Position numbers and translations under genes: made by a program. This document shows, piece by piece, positions 45,391 to 54,300 of a stretch of DNA of 64,000 nucleotides. The stretch lies in NCBI GenBank assembly GCA_037043455.1, contig JAWPHD010010979.1, forward strand, positions 1-64,000. Direction: 5' to 3'. The notes below the pieces were generated by a model. The model was not told the origin of the DNA. It made no database searches and worked only from the letters and a program-made list of their open reading frames with translations. Source of the stretch: Cyrtodaria siliqua (lineage: Eukaryota > Mollusca > Bivalvia > Adapedonta > Hiatellidae). Numbering within the stretch: position 1 is the stretch's first letter; the number at the start of each line of letters is the position of its first letter.

Positions 45391-48300
45391 GTAAAACGTT
45401 CGTACCCAAGTTGTTTCGTACCTAATTTTGGGTACAAAACCCTGATCAGGAATCCGTTTTCTTTACTGAGCAAATGATATAGGGTTAATTATAATAGTTA
45501 AGGCTAAATCATTAGACATATATTTAGTTTAAACTTATATATTTTTTCATAGATTGTAAGACAAAAAAAAAACCACTCTGTTTCCGGTGGCCCAACCGAC
45601 CCTAAAAGTTTTTATGAAAAAAACATTTGTTCTGAAATAATGATTTATCACAATATATCGAGGCTGGGCTGATAATTAAAGGGACAGGTCTCGGACAGAA
45701 CTGTTCCAAACACCTGCCGTCGACTCATTCGGAACACTTCGGTCATGTACGTTCACTTTACGTTTACTTTAGCCGCCATGTTTTAGGACGTAGAATGTGA
45801 TTTCGCTCCGTGATTTATCGTGTTTTATGGTTGAAAACATTACAAACAACATGGTAAGTTGCTGCAAAACGAAATTGTAAGTATCCTTTTCACGATTTGC
45901 GTGGGTTGTTTGTGTTTTTAGCAGGTTTTTAATTGCTTTTTTTAGTGTTTTGTTCTCAAACCAGGAAGCGTGAAATTGCAATGAAAAAAAGATGGGCGAC
46001 GTTCGTGCAGTTTTTGGTTTGTTTGTTTTGTACGCCTTTCACCTTTTTAATATATTTGTCGATCTCTGATTATCATACAAAATATATGCACTTTGTTTTT
46101 GGTGTAGATATTAATTTGGTTATGACTTTGATTTCAACAAAATTTATTTTTTTAACTTGGACATTTCGAACGTGGTTTTTTCCTCGTGAATTAGCATGTA
46201 TAATTTATGGAAGGTTAAACTTTTTTTTCCTCAATTAAACCGTTCCTGTTGACGATTGAAAGTAATAACATACATATAGAAATTGCGTTTATGGTAGTTT
46301 TTAAGTAGGTTATGATTTTGACTTAATTAAAAAAAAAAGTTAACCGCCATTTTGTAAAAAAAAGAAAAATCACTATGATCAGCATGTATATTTTATGGAA
46401 GAATAAACTTTTTTTTTTGACTTACACAGTACCTGTTGATGATTGCAAGTTATAACAGACATATTAAAATTGTGTATAGGGTCATTTTTAAGTGGTTTAT
46501 GACTTTGATTTTAACAAAAAAAACACTTTTTTTAACTTGGCCATTTTTAAAAAAAAACTTTTTTCTTGGATCAGCGTGTATATTTTATGGAAGGGTAAAC
46601 AACTTATACACCTGTTGATGATTGCAAGAAATAACATACATATTGAAATTGTATTTAGGTAATTTTTAAGCACGAACATCGTCATCTTTTTTCATCGCAA
46701 TTTCACACTTCTTGGTTTGAGAACAAAACACTAAAAAAAATCAATTAGGCCTAATAAAAAAACTTGTGTGTTTCCGGTTTCCCGACCGACCCTACTTTAT
46801 CACCGCCGACCCTAAATATTTTTAGCGGAAAAAAAAAAAAAAAAAAAAATTAAAAAAAAAATTATTAGCCAGAGTTGTTAAGCATCTAATCTGGATTGCA
46901 AAGGTTATCAAAAAGTTGCCTTAGTACAAAAATGCCATAATATATGCGAAAAATATATCTAAAAAAAACACTTTTTCCTACCTACCCTAACTTTTTGACA
47001 GGGTGAAACCAGAAACACACAAGTTTTTTTTTTAGGCCTTAGCTAAAAACACGAAAACCCACGCAAATTGTGAAAAGGGTACATACAATTACGTTTTGCT
47101 GCAACTAACTTGGTAATGAGAGCATTTTTCATCATTGCATTTCGATTTTGTCAACAATTTTAACTGATTAAAATACTAAATCAGCTGACCTTAAAACCGA
47201 GAAGAAAACAAAAAACACTAATAATGTGTTGTTCGAATTATCATTACCACGTTTGCCGGTGTTATTATTTTTTTATTGATACGTGCGTGTTTGTTAATTA
47301 CTAAATCGGTTGTTAAACACAAATCATGTTCTATGGCTCCTTACAATTATGTAGGTTAAAAACTGGAATCTGCTTTACATTGTCCGGACTAGTAAAAACA
47401 TAATATTTTGCAAAAACAGTTGTGTAGGTACCTTGCACGTCCTGCTTTCCGTGTTTTGATCTTAGATGTCCCCTTATTCCAGAAATTGAAGCATTCATCA
47501 TGTTCATCACACATATAAGTTTTTGGTTTAGGTTGTTTTGAAGCACCTTTAAGCAAAGTGGGTTGTTTTACAGAACATGAACTGACAGTTGCCACATTAT
47601 CGTCCAACATTTCAAATTCACCCGCGGTAAACTCGCCTAACAACATATCCAGATCTAGATCATCAAAATTAACAAAATCGCTTTTCCCGTATTCCATATT
47701 TGAATGCGAACACACATGTGAACGAGCAACTTTGAAATGAGAGTATTTTACAATAATTGCATTTCGATTTTGTCAACACATTTAGCTGATTAAAAGACTA
47801 AATCAGCCGACTTTAAAACCGAGAAGAAAACAAACTTTAATAATGTGTTGTTAGAATTATCATTAATTACCACGTTTGCCGGTCTTACTTCTTTTATTGA
47901 TAAATGTGTGTTTGTTAATTACTCGATCGATTGTTATGCCAATAGAATACATTAATCACAAGATTCTTAATTGTTCACACAATGCAATCGAGGTTTTAAA
48001 AGTTGTTGTTAACAAACATCTATAGAAAAAGTAGAAAGAGTTAATTTTGCTCACTTAAATCATTTAAATATACTGTATTGTTATTCCCATAAACATTATT
48101 TAGACAATAAATGAACCGCCTGTTGATTGCGGCAACGCTTTTATTTTTGTTTATCGACTCGAGATCTCCTCGTCCATTTTAACATTTGAAGAAATTGTTC
48201 GAAATAACAAATCAATAGAAATGTTATTCATTTGGCTTTCTAACCATGCATCTGATTTAAATATGTATTAAAAAATAAACTTTAAGGAAAGTTTGATGAC

Positions 48301-51300
48301 CAAACCAATAAACACACGGTGATGTGCAAAAACACTTTAAGAAAAGAAAAAATGCGATATATTTCAGTTCCAACTCGAGATTTTGCCTATTTATTTAACC
48401 GTTATTTGGTATAAAATTACACCATTAAAAAGGTTATTTATTTGGCTTTCTAATCATGCATCTTATTTAAATATGTATTAAACAATAAATGTTTGATGAC
48501 CAAACCAATAAACGCACGGTGATGTGCGAAAACACTTTAAGAAACGAAAAAATGCGATATATTTCAGTTCCAACTCGAGATTTTGCCTATTTATTTAACA
48601 GTTATTTGGAATAAAATTACACCATTAGAAAGGTTATTTATTTGTCTTTCTGGCAATATAAAATATGTAATAATTTAGTAAAACATGGATACATCATGTC
48701 CGTCTGCAATGTAGATGGGTGTACCGTACGTTGAGGCCTCTCGCATACCGCCACGATAAGCCACAATAAGCGTAGTAAAAAATCGATAAATGTAGCGTAT
48801 AATCGATAAACTTACCTTGACGACAAGTGTTTCAGTTGAAAACAGCTTTTGTACTGTCGTGTCATATCCCTGTCATATAAAGCCCTGATCGAGGTAAACT
48901 GACATCACAGAAAAACTTTCAGTTGTATCATTAACTTGTATGGGGTTTATGAGATAAAAGAAAAAGAAAATGCCTACCGACCTACCCTATATTTTAGAGC
49001 ATGCAATAGGAAACACCTGTGTTTGTTTTGGGCCTAACGAAAGCTCTATGAACTTATTTTAATCACTCTCAATGTCTTTCTGGGTAGAACCAGTACTAAG
49101 CAGATGCAGATAAAGTGTCTTGCTCAGGGACACAACACATATGCCAGGGATCGATCCTGGGTTCGATGCTCTACCATTAGACCACAGCGCTCCACAGACC
49201 TATTTTAAAAGTTCTCCGGCCAGGTTTTGTTTCATGAACATGTTTATGTTTATTTAAATCGAAATCAATAAACAACAATAGATATTTACAATTCACACAT
49301 TGCAATATCTGTGAAAAGCGAGAATAAGATTTTATTTGATGACATAGAAAACTTCGAACATGTAAATTAATCCACAGGTAAATGTATTTATCAATTATCT
49401 GGCGATAGTTGTCACCTATACAATTCAGATTTACCTCATTTCCCCGTGCAGTCACACAGTGGTAAAAGTAGTATCTACGTCGTGTAAATAATACTTATTT
49501 AAATTACATACAACTTAGTAGCGGTTTTCAATGTATGTTTCTCCGAGACTATCAATGATTTGGGCACAATATCAACACAATTATTGTTTAAATACCAGTG
49601 AGTAATGGTATATACTTTGATCAGTAGTACACAAGACCACAGGTAGTAAGTACATGTATAGAAGGATAGAGAGAAGACGAGATAGCGTTATAATAATATA
49701 TATGTATATAGTAAGGATAATACTCTTTTCTGAGGGAACCAAATAATGAAGATGAAGATGAAGGCTATAACGCCAGGTCTGCTTTTCTCTATCCTTCTAT
49801 ACATACTATTGTAATTGCCATGTTGATTAATTGACGTCTCACAATCCGTCCCTATGAAAAGCAGCTATACAATCTTGAAGAATGCCAAAAAATGAAACTA
49901 AATAATAAAATCAAAATCAATCTGTCAAATTATTATTTAAGAAATAAATGGTAATTTGTATAGCCTTTCCGGTAATTTGCCCCCGAGTCGAACATGTTAC
50001 ATGTTTTTGATGCCTTTATTTATATTTAAATCTTCTGGTACATTCGTACCACTGAACTCCAATGTTAAACGCATCATTTGACAGCTTCTGTTTACCTACC
50101 AGCACGCTTGACAAGATTACGTTATATTGTTTGTGCTCGCCACTATCGTCCTTGATGCTGACAATTCTTCAACTTGAATAGTTCATAAAACTGCTTGTTT
50201 GCTGCAGTAACTTTGTATAAAAGAAATTATCTGTATTTTTCTTATTAGATATATAAAAAATTACAATTTTAATTTCTTCTTGTGTGAAATTGGTTGTCAA
50301 CTTCAATGTCTATCTTAAAGGCAGGAAAAATGCAGACATCATTAAAGCTCATTGTCGTTGCAGGTGAAGCTCTTGGAGCCATTGGGAGCAGCGATGTGTT
50401 ACAGGTTCTGGAACAGTTTGCCTCAGACCCAGTTGTGGAGGTGAAATAAAATCTAATTACATTGATTATACTTATTATTTAGATTATGCAGATAATTATC
50501 TTCCATACATTTACTGTCCAGCTGCTTTAGCGATTGTCTCAGCATAGGTGTCACAATGTACACTGGTTCATTGGCGTGTCCAAAGATGTCAGCATTTGTG
50601 TTAAGATCTATTTCTAAAACACAATATTTGCCTTACTGCCTCCAAACTCTAAAGCTATATTTTTTCTTTCTTTTTTTTTGAAACATAATGTAGCATTTTT
50701 TGTATTTTTTATTAGACAGCAAATAAGGATGCAGTTTTATTTAATATATTATAGTATGTCTAGAAATACATCAGGTAAATTTTTTTGGTTTCTAAGCTTA
50801 ACCTTTTGCAAGATTTTATACCAGTATACTGTATACTGCCATGTCACAGTTCGAGGCTTATGGGCGGTACAGGGTAATACATATTTAACTCGGTACCATC
50901 AACAAGTCAAGTCCGAATAAGGTACTAACATTTTCTTGTAAAAGTATGCTATGCACTATGGAAACTCCGACAGGCAAAAGGAAGATACCAATATACGTAC
51001 CGTTTTCAAAAGAATAGCGTACGCGGAAAATTGCGTTCGTAGATGGTACGGCTGAATTAAAATGAAATGAGTACTTTGAAATAGATAATTACACACGTAA
51101 TTTACGTGATATGCGATTATCTGGAGCACTGGTAATATGTAAGGGGTTTCTGCATTAATTGCTGAATACCACTGATTAAGTTATCATATTGTGTCCCCAA
51201 TATTTTAAACAACACATTTATTATTGTGTAGGTAGCCGAGACCTGTCAGATAGCCATAGACAGAATAAAATGGTTACAGAATCGGGAGAAAGACGAGGAG

Positions 51301-54300
51301 ACGCTGTCATCCAATCCGTACATGTCTGTGGACCCAGCGCCACCTAGTATCATGCAAGATATACCGTCACTTAAAGGGACATTACTCAATGAAAGTTTAC
51401 CACTGTTCGAGCGGTACAGGGCCTTGTTTTCACTGAGAAATATGGGCACAGCAGAATCAGTAATTGCTCTAGCAGAAGGTATAATGTAGATACGATGTAT
51501 ATACTTTTTATGAGTTAAATATTTTGTTTTTTGTAAGCAGTTGCGGGTACAATCTACTTTCATGGCTGAACTGTGTGTTGTGACCCACAGCAATAATGGG
51601 TGGCACACTAATGTAATTGTTTGCAGGATGACTTAAGGGGATTTTCTAGGTATGCGACTGGGCCAAATATTGTCCCCATTCCAAATTTCCCAATGCACAT
51701 TTCTTATAAAACGATGCAGAATTCCCAATTTGTCTAATTTCTCCCGAAAAGTTTGATCCCAAATGCCAATAATTATTTTCCTAATTTAGGTTTAAAAGTC
51801 CCCTTTACAGAATAAGTTGAAAAAGCCCTGACTTGGTCACCCAGGGGTCTTCTTGCGTTCTATCCCAGCCAGTATTGAATTTGGATTAACTATCAAATAC
51901 GTAAACATTATTTTCTACCTGACCAGTCCTTCGAATGAGGCGTTAAGCCGAAGTCTGTACATACAGTTAGATGCACAATAATAAACGCGCACGCACAATA
52001 GTCCATACTCAAATGTGCCATGCCAAAGAGGGATTTCCTACTTGGTGCAATGGCAGAGGGACTATAACCTTAGAATCATAATAGTGCTCACAAAATGGAT
52101 AGCCCAAGCCTGGGGCTTGTCAAAATCTGGTTGGGGCTTGTCCCTTTTTGCCATATTTTACTATATAATTAGTTCAGGGCCTGTCTATAATAATTCAGGG
52201 CCTGCCTTTCAAAAATATTTTCCGTGAGCACTGCATAAAAAACAGGGCTAAAATTTAGCAGTTTTGTCAACTGGCATTGTCAACTGGCATTTTTTTGCAA
52301 ATTGATAAAATATGAACTGGCAAACAATTAACAAAATCCTCTTTTGAATGTTTTTTGATTGCCTAGAAACTATAGCAGGCCTAAATAGTTTTACTTTTTA
52401 TCCATAATTTAAACTTGAAGGATGTTAAGCAATTGGAAAATTTTGCCAGTGCCTCAAAAGTTTACTGGCATTTTGAGAAATTGACAAAATGCCAGTAAAC
52501 AGCTTAATTTTGAGCCCTGAAAAAGAACAACTTCAGCAGTACATTTAATTGTTCTCTTAACAGAGGTGTTTTCCTAATACAGATGTATTTTTTAATTTAA
52601 AACAATTCACTTGGGAACTGAAATGATGGTCTCTTAATACAGCTGGTCTCTTAATACAGCTGGTCTCTTAAAGGGACACTGTCCGTAACTTTTAGCTTAT
52701 AAAACACACAATAATTATGTTCGCAAACATTACACACTAAACATTATTGAATATTTACTAATTAAAAGCAAGATTGTTTAACGGAATTCAATCGCGGTAC
52801 AAAATAAAGTAAATCGGCTTTGTGCGTTTGAACTCGCAGCCCAAACTAAAATTACACTCGCCGTAATAATAGTGTGCGTGAGCTTAAAGTGGTCGACAAC
52901 ACTACCGTCTGAGCTAAGCGGGCTATACATATTTCGCAATACATACTTGTGGTGAAAACCTAATGCGCTAATGGAAGTCACGTGATCACAGAAAAGGTAA
53001 ATATTGTGGGTCCCACTTTATTTACATATAATAATTAAAACTCTTTTTTTTTCTCAAACTCACGAATGTATTCCTATATACTTCTTAGGGTCTATCCTCA
53101 TGTTTTCATGTATACATTTCACTCAATAAAAGTCAGCCAGTTGTTTGATTATGCTCAATATCTGCTTACTTACGGACAGTGTCCCTTTAATACTCTTAAT
53201 ACAGGTGGTCTCTTAATACAGGTGGTCTCTTATTACAGGTGGTCTCTTATTAGCTCTACTGATCAGAGATCAGCAGAGCTTATGCCGTGGTGCGGCGTCC
53301 GTCGTCCGTCTGTCTGTCCGTAAACTTTTTTTTGTAGCGACAACTTCTCTGAAACTACTGAATGGATTTTCATGAAACTTTACAGAAATGTTGCCCATGA
53401 AGTCTAGTTGATCCTAGCAAAAATACATGTTGATGTGAAATCCAAGATGGCCGCCAAATCTAAAAATAGGTTTTTAAAAAACAAGTTTGTAGCGACTACT
53501 TCTTGAAAACTATAAGTGATATTGATATGGGACTTTTTCTAAAATGATCAGCATGACATGATGTTGGTCCTTGTCAAAAATCGTTTTGATTCAACGTTAA
53601 ACATGGCTGCCAGCGGCCATCTTTGTTTACATAGAATTATATAATGAAAACTTGTAGCGACTACTCCTCTGAAACTACTTGACGGATTTTCATGAAACTT
53701 CACAGGAATGTTGCTTTTGATGTCTAATTGATCCTAGCAAAATTTTAGGTAGGCCGGAAATGCAAGATGGCCGCCACAACTAAAAATAAATTTTCAAAAT
53801 ACAAGTTTGTAGCGACCTCGTCTTGAAAACTATAAGTGATATTGATATGGGACTTTTTCTAAAATGGTCAGCATGACATGATGTTGGTCCTTGTCAAAAA
53901 TTGTTTTGATTCAACGTTAAACATTGCTGCCAGCGGCCATCTTTGTTTACATAGAGTTATATAGTAAAAACTTGTAGCGACTACTCCTTTGAAACTACTT
54001 GGCGGATTTTCATGACACTTTACAGGAATGTTGCTCTTAATGTCTAATTGATCCTAGCAAAATTCCAGATCGGCCAGAAATTCAAGATGGCCGTCACAGC
54101 TAAAAATAGATTTTTAAAAAAGAAGTTTGTAGCGACTACATCTTGAAAACTATAAGTGATATTGATATGGGACTTTTTGTAAAATGATCAGCATGACATG
54201 ATGGTTATCAGAGACAAACATTATTTTGATTCGACGTTAAACATGGCTGCCAGTGGCCATCTTTGTTTACATAGAGTTATATAATGAAAACTTGTAGCGA

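Larger units (their letters stand above)
45664..48887. mobile_element. 3.2-kb insertion with hAT-like ends in DOHH intron 1
   Basis: A 3,224-bp block bounded by CTGGGCT and AGCCCTG (reversed CAGGGCT) and flanked by the 7-bp direct repeat ATCGAGG (45657-45663, 48888-48894). It splits a GGCC-ended element whose uninterrupted relative at 18.46-18.76 kb shows the sequence should be continuous here (TATAGAGGTAAAC in that copy). It contains a large inverted repeat, three ~180-bp tandem units (46.09-46.64 kb), a nested GGCC element, a broken BED-finger frame and two tandem ~205-bp units at 48.24-48.65 kb. The inverted ends beyond the terminal 7 bp are weak. Confidence 0.65.
45551..49034. mobile_element. 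GGCC-ended (PIF/Harbinger-like) short element, split in two by the 3.2-kb insertion
   Basis: The left half 45551-45663 (TGTTTCCGGTGG, CCGACCCTAAAAG, GATTTATCACAATATATCGAGG) and right half 48888-49034 (GAGGTAAACTGAC, AACTTTCAGTTGTATC, AACACCTGTG..GGGCC) match in order the reversed sequence of the complete copy at 18458-18756. Confidence 0.7.

Noticed and set aside
45391..45425. Continuation of DOHH exon 1 to the stop at 45425
   Set aside because: Similarity to the enzyme family stops exactly at the GT donor and continues in exon 2.
49150..49196. Possible tRNA gene (minus strand)
   Set aside because: The tRNA-like head is degenerate and is joined to a SINE body shared with 6.7 kb, so it is a SINE and not a tRNA gene.
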